A stretch of 64,000 nucleotides of DNA, taken from positions 1-64,000 of the forward strand of contig NZ_QNRY01000018.1 of NCBI RefSeq assembly GCF_003315515.1, written 5' to 3'. The DNA is from Brenneria salicis ATCC 15712 = DSM 30166. Lineage in GTDB: Bacteria > Pseudomonadota > Gammaproteobacteria > Enterobacterales > Enterobacteriaceae. The notes beneath the pieces were generated by a model, which was not told the origin of the DNA, did no database searches, and worked only from the letters and a program-made list of their open reading frames with translations. Each line of letters begins with the position of its first letter. Position 1 is the stretch's first letter. Positions 1 to 8,352 of the stretch are shown piece after piece. Both the position numbers and the translations under genes were made by a program.

Positions 1-37
1 GTTCTGTAGCAAGTGCCTGAAGTTTCTTCTCGTCCAT
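1..37 (-). CDS. IS256-family transposase, first 12 codons only
   Basis: The reverse strand from 37 reads MDEKKLQALATE and runs off the window. This matches the remembered N-terminus of IS256-family (IS1414-like) transposases of enterobacteria, which begin MDEKKL-ALA. Only 12 residues are visible, so the identification rests on a short string. The DDE catalytic core would lie outside the window. The element is transcribed away from the operon that starts at 324. Confidence 0.45.
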   Translation of the reverse strand, partial: MDEKKLQALATE

Positions 38-112
38 AATTTGCCTGTCTCCGCTGTTCGGATAACGATATCAAAAACAGGCAATTACACAATTTGATTT
101 ACAGGCTCGAGA
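1..112 (-). mobile_element. Right-hand end of an apparent IS256-family insertion sequence
   Basis: Upstream of the transposase start, the reverse strand from about 112 carries GAGCCTGTAAATCAAATT followed by an AATTGCCTG stretch, which resembles IS256-type terminal inverted repeats. The other end is outside the window, so neither the inverted-repeat pairing nor a target duplication can be verified. The boundary near 110 is a guess. Confidence 0.3.
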
Positions 113-323
113 TGTGCGCGAGAATATCATTTCAGCACCGTGAATATTTCCTGTTATTCGTTACAAATTCCGCTCAACATAACAACACCAAATCATTTCC
201 CTCTCTTTTTGGTAACCAAATCACTTATTTTTGTTTACTTCCGTTTCAGCCTGTTTCCTATGACATTAGTCACTTTTTAATCAACGGGACTATTCTACTC
301 TCCATCATAAACAGGGAGGCGCT

Positions 324-1535
324 ATGTTTCTCGAAGAAAGACGAAATAGGATCCTGACCTACCTGGACCGGCACGGGCGGGCTAGCGTGGAGTTTCTGGC
401 CAGAGAGTTTGCCGTGACCAGAGAAACGATACGCAGCGATTTGAACGCGCTGGCGCATATGAACCTGATTCAACGTTGTCACGGCGGCGCTATCGTTATA
501 CGTCGCAACTTACAGTCCGAACTCATCACCACCAGTGGCGAGAACTTTGAAGTTTTGCTGAAACGGCTGGGCAAACAACCCCGACCGTCAGGCGTAAAAA
601 ACAAAGGAAACAGGATGAACGGTAAGGTTTGTATTCTGGGTTCGTTTAACGTCGATATCGTCGCTAAAGTCGCGCGTTTCCCCAAAGGCGGCGAATCGCT
701 GATGGCGCAGGGCAGCACGCTGGGGCCGGGCGGGAAAGGGGCGAATCAGGCCATGGCCGCCAGTCGTGCGGGATCGCGCGTCCACTTCGTCTCCAAGGTG
801 GGCAAAGATCAGTTTAGCCAGTTCGCCTATGATCATCTCGCCTCGTCGGAGATCCTCTCTTTTACGCTTTATCAGTCCGAAACGGAGCCGACAGGCAACG
901 CCATCATCTATGTTTCGCAACAGAATGGCGAAAACATGATTGCCATTCATCCCGGCGCCAATCAGACGATTAATGAAGAAGAAGTTGCCGCCATCACGCC
1001 GGAACTCTCCCACGCCGACGTGCTGTTGCTCCAGTTGGAAAACAATTTTTCCGCCACATTAAACGCCATGAAGCTGGCTAACGCGCTGGGTAAAAAAGTT
1101 ATTCTCAACCCGGCGCCTTACTCCAGCGACATCTTGCCTTATCTGGACTATCTCGATGTCATCACGCCGAATGAAACCGAGGCGTCCCTGCTGTCGGGGA
1201 TCGATGTCCACGATCTGGACAGCACGAAACAGGCGGCGCAGAAAATCGTCGCGCTGGGCGCCCGCTGCGTAATTATCACGATGGGTGCGCGGGGCGCGCT
1301 GCTGTTTGAAGGCAGCCAGTTCCAGCATATCCCGGCATTTCCGGCGCTCAGCATTGATACCACCGGCGCAGGCGATGCGTTTAACGGCGCGCTGGCCGCC
1401 GCCATTGCCAACGGACAGACGCTGCTTCAGGCCGCGACTTACGCCTCCGCCTTCGCCTCGCTAGCGGTGGAGCGCGAAGGGGCGGCGAATATGCCGGAGC
1501 ATCGACAGGTCAGGCTGCGGCTGTCACAGCGCTGA
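324..1535 (+). CDS. DeoR-type HTH fused to PfkB/ribokinase-family sugar kinase
   Basis: 403 aa. Residues 1-60 form a DeoR-type winged helix (EFAVTRETIRSDLNAL recognition region). After a linker of about 35 residues comes a PfkB-family kinase from about residue 98, with the substrate/ATP glycine motif GPGGKGANQA near 135 and the catalytic DTTGAGDAF motif at 345-353 (Asp351 as base). The sensor domain of ordinary DeoR regulators is missing. Such HTH-kinase fusions are known. This one would phosphorylate the imported substrate and perhaps regulate its own operon. GGGAGG precedes the 324 ATG. An internal ATG at 615 also has a good Shine-Dalgarno (AAAGGAAACAGG) and would yield a free kinase of 306 aa, the usual family length. 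It heads an operon with the DapA-like gene and tctCBA. The exact sugar is unknown. Confidence 0.85.
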   Translation: MFLEERRNRILTYLDRHGRASVEFLAREFAVTRETIRSDLNALAHMNLIQRCHGGAIVIRRNLQSELITTSGENFEVLLKRLGKQPRPSGVKNKGNRMNGKVCILGSFNVDIVAKVARFPKGGESLMAQGSTLGPGGKGANQAMAASRAGSRVHFVSKVGKDQFSQFAYDHLASSEILSFTLYQSETEPTGNAIIYVSQQNGENMIAIHPGANQTINEEEVAAITPELSHADVLLLQLENNFSATLNAMKLANALGKKVILNPAPYSSDILPYLDYLDVITPNETEASLLSGIDVHDLDSTKQAAQKIVALGARCVIITMGARGALLFEGSQFQHIPAFPALSIDTTGAGDAFNGALAAAIANGQTLLQAATYASAFASLAVEREGAANMPEHRQVRLRLSQR

Positions 1536-1578
1536 CTCACTACATTTATCCATCACCTCATTCCGCCAGGAGTAAACA

Positions 1579-2508
1579 ATGAAACAAATCGACGGCATTG
1601 TCCCGGTCATGCTGACCCCATTTACCGGAAATAACGACATTGATTATCCCGGACTGGAAAAGCTTATCGACTGGTATCTCGCCAAAGGCGTCGATGCGTT
1701 GTTCGCCGTCTGCCAGTCAAGCGAGATGCTGTTTCTCAGTCTGGCGGAACGCGTGGAACTGGCGCGTTTCGTGGTTGAAAAAGCGGCGGGCCGCATTCCG
1801 GTCATTGCTTCAGGTCATATTAGCGACGATCTGGATGAGCAGATCGGCGAACTCCGCGCCATGGCCGAAACCGGCATTGACGCGCTGGTGCTGGTCACCA
1901 ACCATCTGGACTCGAACAATCAGGGCAGCGATGTCTTTTACTCTACGTTGAATCAGTTGCTGGCTGCCCTGCCCGCTTCAATGCCGTTGGGACTTTATGA
2001 ATGTCCGGCGCCATATCGTCGCTTGCTGAGCGATGAAGAACTGAGCTACTGCGCCAATACCGGACGTTTTGTGGTGCTGAAAGATGTGAGTTGCGATCTG
2101 CCTACCGTGACTCGCCGGGTGAAGTTGGTCGCCGATACCCCGCTGAATATCATCAATGCGAATGCCGCCATCGCCTTTGATGCGATGAAAGCCGGTTCAA
2201 AAGGTTTCAGCGGCGTGTTCACCAACTTCCATCCTGAGTTATATGGCTGGCTTTACCATCACCATCACAGTAACCCGGCACTGGCGCAGGAACTGGCGAC
2301 GTTTCTTTCACTCGCCGCAGTGACGGAAACGCTGGGCTATCCTAAGAATGCCAAAATTTATCACCAACGCCTGGCAACCTTCAGCAGTGCTTACTGCCGG
2401 GTCAATAAAGACGATGTGCTGGAAAAATATTGGGGATTGGCGGTGATCCTTGAGCAAATCCGCAACGGCACGGCTGATTATCAAAACAAAATAAATCTCA
2501 AGAACTAA
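1579..2508 (+). CDS. Dihydrodipicolinate synthase/N-acetylneuraminate lyase-family aldolase
   Basis: 309 aa, full length for the DapA/NanA class I aldolase family. The Schiff-base lysine is Lys168 (VVLKDVS) and the assisting tyrosine is Tyr140 (GLYECPAPY). The family G-T-T-G-E motif near residue 45 is replaced by CQSSEM, so it is not true DapA and probably handles another 2-oxo acid. AGGAG lies 7 nt before the ATG. It sits 43 nt after the kinase and ahead of a TctCBA-type importer. By context it should cleave a (phosphorylated) 2-keto sugar acid or a related carboxylate, releasing pyruvate. Family is secure; substrate is inference. Confidence 0.85.
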   Translation: MKQIDGIVPVMLTPFTGNNDIDYPGLEKLIDWYLAKGVDALFAVCQSSEMLFLSLAERVELARFVVEKAAGRIPVIASGHISDDLDEQIGELRAMAETGIDALVLVTNHLDSNNQGSDVFYSTLNQLLAALPASMPLGLYECPAPYRRLLSDEELSYCANTGRFVVLKDVSCDLPTVTRRVKLVADTPLNIINANAAIAFDAMKAGSKGFSGVFTNFHPELYGWLYHHHHSNPALAQELATFLSLAAVTETLGYPKNAKIYHQRLATFSSAYCRVNKDDVLEKYWGLAVILEQIRNGTADYQNKINLKN

Positions 2509-2548
2509 TTACCTTTTTTCCTCATACCCCTACAAGAAGGAAACACCG

Positions 2549-3499
2549 ATGATGAAACGCATTCGGTTGACGGCGTTAAGTACGCTTTTACTCTCTTGCT
2601 CCGCGCTGGCGGCGTGGCCGGAAAAACCTATCACCATCATCGTCCCCTGGGGCGCGGGCGGAAATACCGACACGGTGGCGCGTCTGGTTGCTCAAGGGTT
2701 GCAAAAAGAACTGGGCGTAAACGTCAATGTGGTCAACCGCACCGGTAGTAGCGGCGTTGTCGGCCATGATGCGATCAATCGCGCCAAGCCGGATGGTTAT
2801 ACGTTGGGGATTGTGACGGTGGAAATCGCCATGATGCACCACCAGAAAATGACCAATCTCAGCTATCAGGATTACACCCCCATCAGTCGGCTGGCGGTGA
2901 TTTACGGCGGCTTGCAGGTCGCCAAAGACTCGCCATACCAGGATGCCAACCAGTTAATCGACGCCATTAAGCAGCAACCGGGTAAATTGCGCGCCTCAGG
3001 CAGCGGACTGAAATCCGTCTGGCACCTTAATACCCTGGGGATGCTGAGAAGCGCCGACCTGCCGGAAAACGCCGTCCGCTATATTCCATCCCAGGGTGCC
3101 AGCGCCGCGCTGCAAGAGTTGGTTTCCGGCGGCGTTGATTTCGTCACCTCTTCCCCCGGCGAAGCCAAAAGCATGGTAGACGCCGGTATGGTGCGCCATC
3201 TGGCTATCATGTCCGATCAGGCCTCGGCGCTGTATGCCAATATCCCTATCTTCAATCAGGCGACGCCATACGACTGGTCGCTGACAACATGGAACGTGCT
3301 GTCCGCCCCGAAAGGGCTGCCGCCTGAGATCGCCGATAAACTGACCGCCGCGATGAAAAAGGTCTATGACTCCGGCAAGCTCCAGAAATTCTCCAATAAT
3401 CAGGGGTTTGAAGTCAGCGCGCTATACGGTGACGAACTTTATCAATTCATGAAGGATGAAGACGCTCAGTTTGGAAGCCTGCTTTCCGACGACCAATAA
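2549..3499 (+). CDS. tctC: Tripartite tricarboxylate transporter substrate-binding protein (TctC/Bug)
   Basis: 316 aa periplasmic binding protein of the Bug/TctC family. A signal peptide covers about residues 1-21 (positive MMKRIR, hydrophobic core, cleavage after SALA). The mature protein starts AWPEKPITIIVPWGAGGNTD, the family signature around the carboxylate-binding P-W-G-A-G-G loop. It delivers a carboxylate to the TctBA membrane pair encoded next. AGAAGGAA precedes tandem ATGs at 2549/2552. A hairpin at 3507-3528 separates it from tctB, which may raise binding-protein output over the membrane subunits. Substrate is not deducible; the neighbouring kinase and aldolase point to a sugar acid. 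Confidence 0.88.
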   Translation: MMKRIRLTALSTLLLSCSALAAWPEKPITIIVPWGAGGNTDTVARLVAQGLQKELGVNVNVVNRTGSSGVVGHDAINRAKPDGYTLGIVTVEIAMMHHQKMTNLSYQDYTPISRLAVIYGGLQVAKDSPYQDANQLIDAIKQQPGKLRASGSGLKSVWHLNTLGMLRSADLPENAVRYIPSQGASAALQELVSGGVDFVTSSPGEAKSMVDAGMVRHLAIMSDQASALYANIPIFNQATPYDWSLTTWNVLSAPKGLPPEIADKLTAAMKKVYDSGKLQKFSNNQGFEVSALYGDELYQFMKDEDAQFGSLLSDDQ

Positions 3500-3506
3500 A
3501 ACAGGC

Positions 3507-3528
3507 AGGCGTCATGCAAATGACGCCT
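3507..3528 (+). promoter_or_regulatory. Intercistronic hairpin between tctC and tctB
   Basis: Perfect 9-bp stem AGGCGTCAT / ATGACGCCT around a GCAA tetraloop, 7 nt after the tctC stop and just before the tctB start. No T-run follows, so it is more likely an mRNA-stabilising or attenuating structure than a terminator. Confidence 0.5.
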
Positions 3529-3535
3529 GAACAAT

Positions 3536-3982
3536 ATGCCGAAGCTATCTTTGTTACTCCCGCTGATTTTCCTGCTGTTCGGTGCCGGCGTCGCCGCTTA
3601 CGCCTTTATTCAACTCGGTGATGTGGCCGCGTTTGGCGCGGGATTTATGCCTGCCATCCTCGGTTGCCTGATGGTTTTGCTATCGATTCTGGACCTGGCT
3701 ACGATACGGTTGAAAAAAGATGATAACCCAGCTTCAGACAACGGGAAACGGGATATCCTCAGCGTGTGCCTGGTGGCGCTCATGGTGATTTTCTATATTT
3801 ATTTCGTTGAATTACTTGGCTTTATTGTGACAACCAGCCTCATCATGGCGGGCCTGCTGGTGTTCTTCCTGCCCAAAAACAAGCTGATTGCCGCACTGTC
3901 CGCCGTGGGGCTGTCGAGCGGCATTTACTACTTGTTTTCCAAACTATTATTAGTGCCACTTCCCTCAGGCAGTCTTTTTTAA
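3536..3982 (+). CDS. tctB: Tripartite tricarboxylate transporter small membrane subunit (TctB)
   Basis: 148 aa, four predicted transmembrane helices (about residues 5-25, 35-52, 78-97 and 105-140), the topology of the TctB subunit. The order tctC-tctB-tctA is the standard order of this transporter class. The start has no obvious Shine-Dalgarno and lies only 8 nt after the 3507-3528 hairpin, so translation may depend on that structure. It would pair with TctA in the inner membrane and use an ion gradient. Confidence 0.82.
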   Translation: MPKLSLLLPLIFLLFGAGVAAYAFIQLGDVAAFGAGFMPAILGCLMVLLSILDLATIRLKKDDNPASDNGKRDILSVCLVALMVIFYIYFVELLGFIVTTSLIMAGLLVFFLPKNKLIAALSAVGLSSGIYYLFSKLLLVPLPSGSLF

Positions 3983-3994
3983 GGAAGCGTGACG

Positions 3995-5506
3995 ATGGAT
4001 ATCCTGATCAACGCCAGTGAATACATTACCCTCAATGCCATCATCGCCATTTTCGCCGCAGGCCTGTTCGGGTTGTTTGTCGGCGCGATACCCGGCCTGA
4101 CGGCGACCATGGCGGTCGCCCTGCTGGTGCCTTTCACCTTTTTCATGGACCCGATCCCCGCGCTGGCCATGATGATCTCGGTGGGCGCATCCACCATCTA
4201 CGCCGGGGATATCCCTGGCGTGCTGCTGCGTATTCCGGGGACGCCCGCCTCTGCCGCCTATGTGGATGACAGCTATGCGCTAAGCCAACAAGGGAAAACC
4301 AACTACGTACTCGGCCTCGGCCTGAGCACTTCGGTGATTGGCGGCATCATTGGCGCGATTGTGCTGACGTTCGCCTCGCCGATCCTGGCCTCCTTCGCCT
4401 TGAAATTCAGTTCGTTTGAATACACCTGGCTGGCGTTACTGGGGCTCAGTTGCTCAACCTTGATTTCAGGACAATATATCGTCAAAAGCCTGATGGCGCT
4501 CCTGCTGGGGCTGGTTCTCGCCACCATCGGTTATGATGAATTTACCGGACAGCCGCGTTTCACCTTCGGTCAGGTGGCGCTACTGGAAGGGATCAGTTTT
4601 ATTCCAGCCATGATAGGGATGTTCGCTATCGCCAACGCGATTGAATATTACGCCAATCGTCACCGCGACAAGGTGCAACAAGCCGACGCCGCGCCGCCGC
4701 CCGCTGAAAAATCGTCGTTTAATATCCTGTCCGGCATAGGCCCCGCGCTGAAAAAGAACCGGACAGGCATTGTCCGCAGCAGCGCCATCGGCACCTTGAT
4801 CGGCGTATTGCCCGGCGCGGGCGCTGATATTGCCGCGTGGATTTCCTATGCGGTGGCGAAAAAATTCTCCCGTGAACCGGAAAAATATGGCAAAGGCTCG
4901 GAAGAAGCCGTTATTAACGCCTCATCAAGCAACAACGCGAGTCTGGCGGGGAGTTACATTCCCATGCTGGTATTCGGCATTCCCGGCGATTCCGTAGCCG
5001 CCATTGTGATCGGCGTGCTGTATATGAAAGACATGCAGCCGGGGCCGTCCCTGTTCATCTTCCACCCGGAGAAACTTTACGCCATTTTCATGCTGTTCTT
5101 TATCGCCAACCTCGCGTTGCTGCCGCTGGCGATGATCGTGGTGAACTTCCTCAAGCGCCTGATCTCCGTGAACAAGGATATTGTGTATCCGGTGGTGATT
5201 GTGTTCAGCATCGTCGGCGCCTTTGCGATGAATAACTCGATGGCATCGGTGGTGGTGATGTTGGCGATGGGGATTGTGGGTTACTTCCTGCAAAAGCATA
5301 AATACCCGATAGCGCCAGTGATCCTGGGCATGGTGCTGGGGCCGATGTTTGAGAAAAGTCTGCTCTCTTCCTTGCTGAAATCCGATGGCAATCTGCTGGC
5401 CTTTGTGGAACGCCCCATCTCGGCTTTCCTTGCCGTGCTGTTTTTCATTGTGATGATCATGCAGGCCAAAAGCATCATTCAGGTATTCAGAAACAACCGC
5501 GGATAA
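3995..5506 (+). CDS. tctA: Tripartite tricarboxylate transporter large membrane subunit (TctA)
   Basis: About 503 aa, polytopic inner-membrane protein. Near the N-terminus it has GLFVGAIPGLTATMAVALLVPFTF, and near 270 a second GTLIGVLPGAGADIAAWISYA segment. These are the duplicated G-x-x-P-G signatures of the TctA family. The ATG at 3995 is preferred over the in-frame GTG at 3989 because AAGGAAG (3981-3987) is then 7 nt upstream. tctB ends at 3982, so the genes are translationally close. It ends the operon; a GC-rich hairpin follows at 5527-5546. Confidence 0.88.
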   Translation: MDILINASEYITLNAIIAIFAAGLFGLFVGAIPGLTATMAVALLVPFTFFMDPIPALAMMISVGASTIYAGDIPGVLLRIPGTPASAAYVDDSYALSQQGKTNYVLGLGLSTSVIGGIIGAIVLTFASPILASFALKFSSFEYTWLALLGLSCSTLISGQYIVKSLMALLLGLVLATIGYDEFTGQPRFTFGQVALLEGISFIPAMIGMFAIANAIEYYANRHRDKVQQADAAPPPAEKSSFNILSGIGPALKKNRTGIVRSSAIGTLIGVLPGAGADIAAWISYAVAKKFSREPEKYGKGSEEAVINASSSNNASLAGSYIPMLVFGIPGDSVAAIVIGVLYMKDMQPGPSLFIFHPEKLYAIFMLFFIANLALLPLAMIVVNFLKRLISVNKDIVYPVVIVFSIVGAFAMNNSMASVVVMLAMGIVGYFLQKHKYPIAPVILGMVLGPMFEKSLLSSLLKSDGNLLAFVERPISAFLAVLFFIVMIMQAKSIIQVFRNNRG

Positions 5507-5526
5507 GCAGCAATGAACACGCGAAA

Positions 5527-5546
5527 GGGCCTGAAGCGTCAGGCCC
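5527..5546. terminator. Hairpin between convergent tctA and glpE
   Basis: Perfect 8-bp stem GGGCCTGA / TCAGGCCC with AGCG loop, 20 nt after the tctA stop and 9 nt beyond the glpE stop. T-runs on either side are short (TTTC on the reverse strand), so it is a modest bidirectional terminator candidate. Confidence 0.5.
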
Positions 5547-5554
5547 GATATTCA

Positions 5555-5878
5555 TCACCCCTGCGCCTGAATAGCCTGCGGGTAGCGATGTTGCCAGGCT
5601 TCAAAGCCGCCATCGATGCTATACACCGACGAAAAACCCAGACTGACCAGGTACTGCGCCGCATTACGACTGCTGATGCCGTGATAGCAAATCACCATGA
5701 CGGGCGTATCAAAATCGGCGTCGCGAACAAAATCCGACAGCGTCTCGTTGGTCAGGTGTCGCGCGCCGGGTACATGCGCCGCCGCGAAGCTCTGCGGATC
5801 GCGGATATCGGCGATAATCCCGCCCTGCTGCCAGCGGGCATACGCCTGATCGATGTCTAGCGATTCAAATTGTTCCAT
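5555..5878 (-). CDS. glpE: Thiosulfate sulfurtransferase GlpE (rhodanese)
   Basis: 107 aa single-domain rhodanese, close to E. coli GlpE from MEQFES to the end. The active-site loop is CYHGISS at about residues 64-70 with the persulfide cysteine first, and IRDPQSF and [10 protein letters not shown] frame the fold. In E. coli glpE heads glpEGR and is divergent from glpD; here glpD is 42 kb away (47965) and tctA lies downstream instead of glpG, so the glp cluster is broken up. The leader (5879-5922) contains an 8-bp inverted repeat GGTTACAA/TTGTAACC of unknown role. Confidence 0.92.
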   Translation of the reverse strand: MEQFESLDIDQAYARWQQGGIIADIRDPQSFAAAHVPGARHLTNETLSDFVRDADFDTPVMVICYHGISSRNAAQYLVSLGFSSVYSIDGGFEAWQHRYPQAIQAQG

Positions 5879-5979
5879 CAGAGGTTACAACCACGTTAAT
5901 TACAAGGAGCATTATTGTAACCTGAAGCAGCGCGGAGTAAACCAGACAACTCGCCGGACGGCAGCGAAAACCCGCACCG

Positions 5980-6735
5980 TCACACCAATAGCACCTCGAC
6001 GCCCTGTTCACGCAGTTGCGCGATAATCTGTGCATTGGCTTGCTTGCCGGTGATCAGCACATCAATCTGTTCGACCCGGCTAAACAGCATCCCGGCGCGT
6101 TCGCCAATCTTGCTGCTGTCCACCACCACCGCCAGCTTGCCGACATAACGCAGCATCTTCTGCTCCGCCATCGCGGTCAGCATATCGGTTTTATACAGCC
6201 CTTCCGCCGTCAGCCCTTTACCGCTGGTGAACATCCAGTGTCCGGCATACAGGCTGGCGTCGCCTTCCTGCGGCGCCAACGTGATGGATTGGCTTTTATT
6301 ATATTGCCCGCCCATGATCACCACGCTGTCGTGCTCCTGTTCGATCAGATAATTCGCCAGAGGCAGGTAGTTGGTTATCACCTGCACGTCTTTGCCGCAA
6401 ATCTCCTGTCCAAGCAAAAAAGCCGTCGAACCACAGTTAATCACCACGCTTTCCCCGAGACGACACAATTGCGCCGCAGCTTTGGCGATACGCATTTTCT
6501 CATCCAGATTCTGCGCCTGATAAATATTCAGCGGCGTCCAGGCCGCACGCGGAGTATTCACCGCTTCAGCGCCGTTACGCACTTTCCGCAACTTACCGGA
6601 TTCATCAAGCTTGTTGATATCGCGTCTTGCCGTGGCTGGAGAAACATCAAAGTGCTTGATCAGATCGGCAACCGTCAGTTGCCCTTGTCGTTGCAGAAAA
6701 TCGATGATGGCATTATGGCGCTGAGATTCAGTCAT
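5980..6735 (-). CDS. ulaR: HTH-type transcriptional repressor of L-ascorbate utilisation, UlaR
   Basis: 251 aa DeoR-family repressor. The N-terminal winged helix contains [21 protein letters not shown], and the DeoRC sensor domain has [12 protein letters not shown] and GGQYNKSQS. It matches remembered E. coli UlaR over its whole length. In E. coli UlaR represses ulaG and ulaABCDEF and is released by L-ascorbate 6-phosphate. Here it lies next to ulaG in the same orientation with a 138-nt gap, and the whole regulon is contiguous. No strong Shine-Dalgarno is visible before the 6735 ATG; the start is chosen by homology. Confidence 0.95.
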   Translation of the reverse strand: MTESQRHNAIIDFLQRQGQLTVADLIKHFDVSPATARRDINKLDESGKLRKVRNGAEAVNTPRAAWTPLNIYQAQNLDEKMRIAKAAAQLCRLGESVVINCGSTAFLLGQEICGKDVQVITNYLPLANYLIEQEHDSVVIMGGQYNKSQSITLAPQEGDASLYAGHWMFTSGKGLTAEGLYKTDMLTAMAEQKMLRYVGKLAVVVDSSKIGERAGMLFSRVEQIDVLITGKQANAQIIAQLREQGVEVLLV

Positions 6736-6873
6736 GCTGGCCCCGCTAAATGGATTCTGAATACCGATTATAATGAGCGTTTGTAATGATTTGAATCATA
6801 ACTTATCAAAAGTTCGCACGGCAGGTGTATCCAGACGATGACGGGGCATGATGCCATGCCCCTTTCGGCAGTC

Positions 6874-7938
6874 TCATAGGAACGATTTGAACGGCAGATC
6901 CGGCTCCAGGGTAAAACAATCGTCAAATCCGCGCGGATAGTGATATTCCAGATTATCCTTGTCCTGCGGCCAGGTGAATTTGCCGCCGACCTGCCAGATA
7001 AAAGGCTTAAAGCCATATCTCAGCCGATCTTTTTTCATTTCCCATAACACGCGGATTTCCTGCGGATCAGCCTGAAAATTCGACCAGATATCATGATGGA
7101 AAGGGATCACTACTTTGGTGTTCAGCGCTTCGGCCATACGCAATATATCCGCGCTGGTCATTTTATCAGTGATGCCGCGCGGATTCTCGCCATAAGACCC
7201 CAGCGCCACATCGATCTGGTGCTCATTGCCGTGTTTGGCGTAATAGTTGGAGTAATGCGAATCGCCACTGTGATAAAGATTACCGCCCGGCGTTTTGAAC
7301 AAATAGTTTACCGCCCGCTTATCCATACCATCCGGCAAAACGCCTGCCGCCTTCTCTTCCGCGGGCAACGTAATCAATGCCGTGCGGTCAAACGCATCCA
7401 GCGCATGAATTTCAACATCCTTGATGGCGATGACATCACCGGGTTTCACCACGATGCAGCGTTCCTGCGGCACCCCCCAGCCGATCCACAAATCCACACA
7501 GCTTTGCGGTCCGATGAACGGCACATTGCCGTCACAGTTTTTCAGCACCGCCGCCGCCACATTCACATCAATATGATCGTTATGGTCGTGCGTCGCCAGT
7601 ACCGCATCAATCTGACGAATGGCGAACGGATCGAGGACAAATGGCGTGGTGCGCAGATTAGGCTGCAATTTTTTCACGCCCGCCATACGCTGCATCTGGT
7701 GGCCTGACTTCATCAGCGGATTGGCGTGGCTTTGCTTGCCGGTGCCGCACCAGAAATCCACACACAGATTCGCGCCTTCTTCCGATTTCAGCCAGATGCC
7801 GGTGCAGCCCAGCCACCACATGGCGAATGAGCCTGGCGCCACCTGCTCTTGTTCTATCTCTTCATTCAGCCAGGTCCCCCACTCCGGGAAGGTATTCAGG
7901 ATCCATGACTCGCGGGTAATACTCTCGACTTTACTCAT
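6874..7938 (-). CDS. ulaG: L-ascorbate-6-phosphate lactonase UlaG
   Basis: 354 aa metallo-beta-lactamase-fold lactonase that opens L-ascorbate 6-phosphate to 3-keto-L-gulonate 6-phosphate. The metal signature THDHNDHID is present. The ATG at 7938 ([12 protein letters not shown]) is chosen because it has GAGGTT upstream and matches E. coli UlaG; an upstream in-frame ATG at 7977 would add 13 unmatched residues. It is divergent from ulaABCDEF, with a 414-nt AT-rich regulatory region between, as in E. coli. Confidence 0.95.
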   Translation of the reverse strand: MSKVESITRESWILNTFPEWGTWLNEEIEQEQVAPGSFAMWWLGCTGIWLKSEEGANLCVDFWCGTGKQSHANPLMKSGHQMQRMAGVKKLQPNLRTTPFVLDPFAIRQIDAVLATHDHNDHIDVNVAAAVLKNCDGNVPFIGPQSCVDLWIGWGVPQERCIVVKPGDVIAIKDVEIHALDAFDRTALITLPAEEKAAGVLPDGMDKRAVNYLFKTPGGNLYHSGDSHYSNYYAKHGNEHQIDVALGSYGENPRGITDKMTSADILRMAEALNTKVVIPFHHDIWSNFQADPQEIRVLWEMKKDRLRYGFKPFIWQVGGKFTWPQDKDNLEYHYPRGFDDCFTLEPDLPFKSFL

Positions 7939-8073
7939 CGTGTGAACCTCATCATCGGCATATTGGTGTGTTATCAAAAAAAATCACTAAATGATAATTA
8001 ATGATTAGTAATGAAAACTTATCACTATTAAAGCATGATAACAATCCGGTTTTTTTTACAAAAATCATTACAA

Positions 8074-8089
8074 TGTGGGTAAAAACACA
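8074..8089. promoter_or_regulatory. CRP-like site
   Basis: TGTGG-GTAAAA-ACACA: matches the TGTGA-N6-TCACA dyad at 4 of 5 positions in each half with correct spacing. It lies midway between ulaG and ulaA. Catabolite control of ula is known in E. coli; the match itself is only suggestive. Confidence 0.45.
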
Positions 8090-8220
8090 AAGAAAGACAT
8101 CATTAAAATTATCTCACAAAACAATATAACAACATGAATAATAATAAAAAAATATAAATTAAATCTTTACATTAAGGATAATCGTGCGTAAAAAAGATAA
8201 TTGCGATGCCCCTCACGAAT

Positions 8221-8233
8221 AATCAAAAAATTA
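8221..8233 (+). promoter_or_regulatory. IHF consensus match
   Basis: AATCAAAAAATTA fits the 13-nt IHF consensus WATCARNNNNTTR exactly and lies about 120 nt before ulaA. IHF bending supports UlaR looping in E. coli. Such matches are frequent by chance in AT-rich DNA. Confidence 0.4.
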
Positions 8234-8352
8234 TCTTTTATGATTACAAGTGATTGATAGAGTGATTGCGTCTACAAAAAAGGCCTGACCGCGCCAGCGC
8301 ATTCGAAGAGGACGCGTAACAGGATGACCAAAAAAAGCCGAACGGAGTGTTT

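Larger units (their letters stand above)
7939..8352. promoter_or_regulatory. ulaG-ulaA divergent regulatory region
   Basis: 414 nt without a gene, much more AT-rich than its flanks. In E. coli this region holds UlaR operators, an IHF site and CRP sites. A CRP-like site at 8074-8089 and an IHF-consensus match at 8221-8233 are visible here. UlaR operators are expected, but I could not assign them with confidence. Confidence 0.7.

Noticed and set aside
94-357. 87-codon + strand frame near the left edge
   Set aside because: Overlaps the start of the kinase fusion, crosses the IS end, has no ribosome site and no recognisable domain.
1579-2508. Calling the DapA-family gene dapA
   Set aside because: The G-T-T-G-E motif is replaced and the operon is a transport/kinase unit, so lysine biosynthesis is unlikely.
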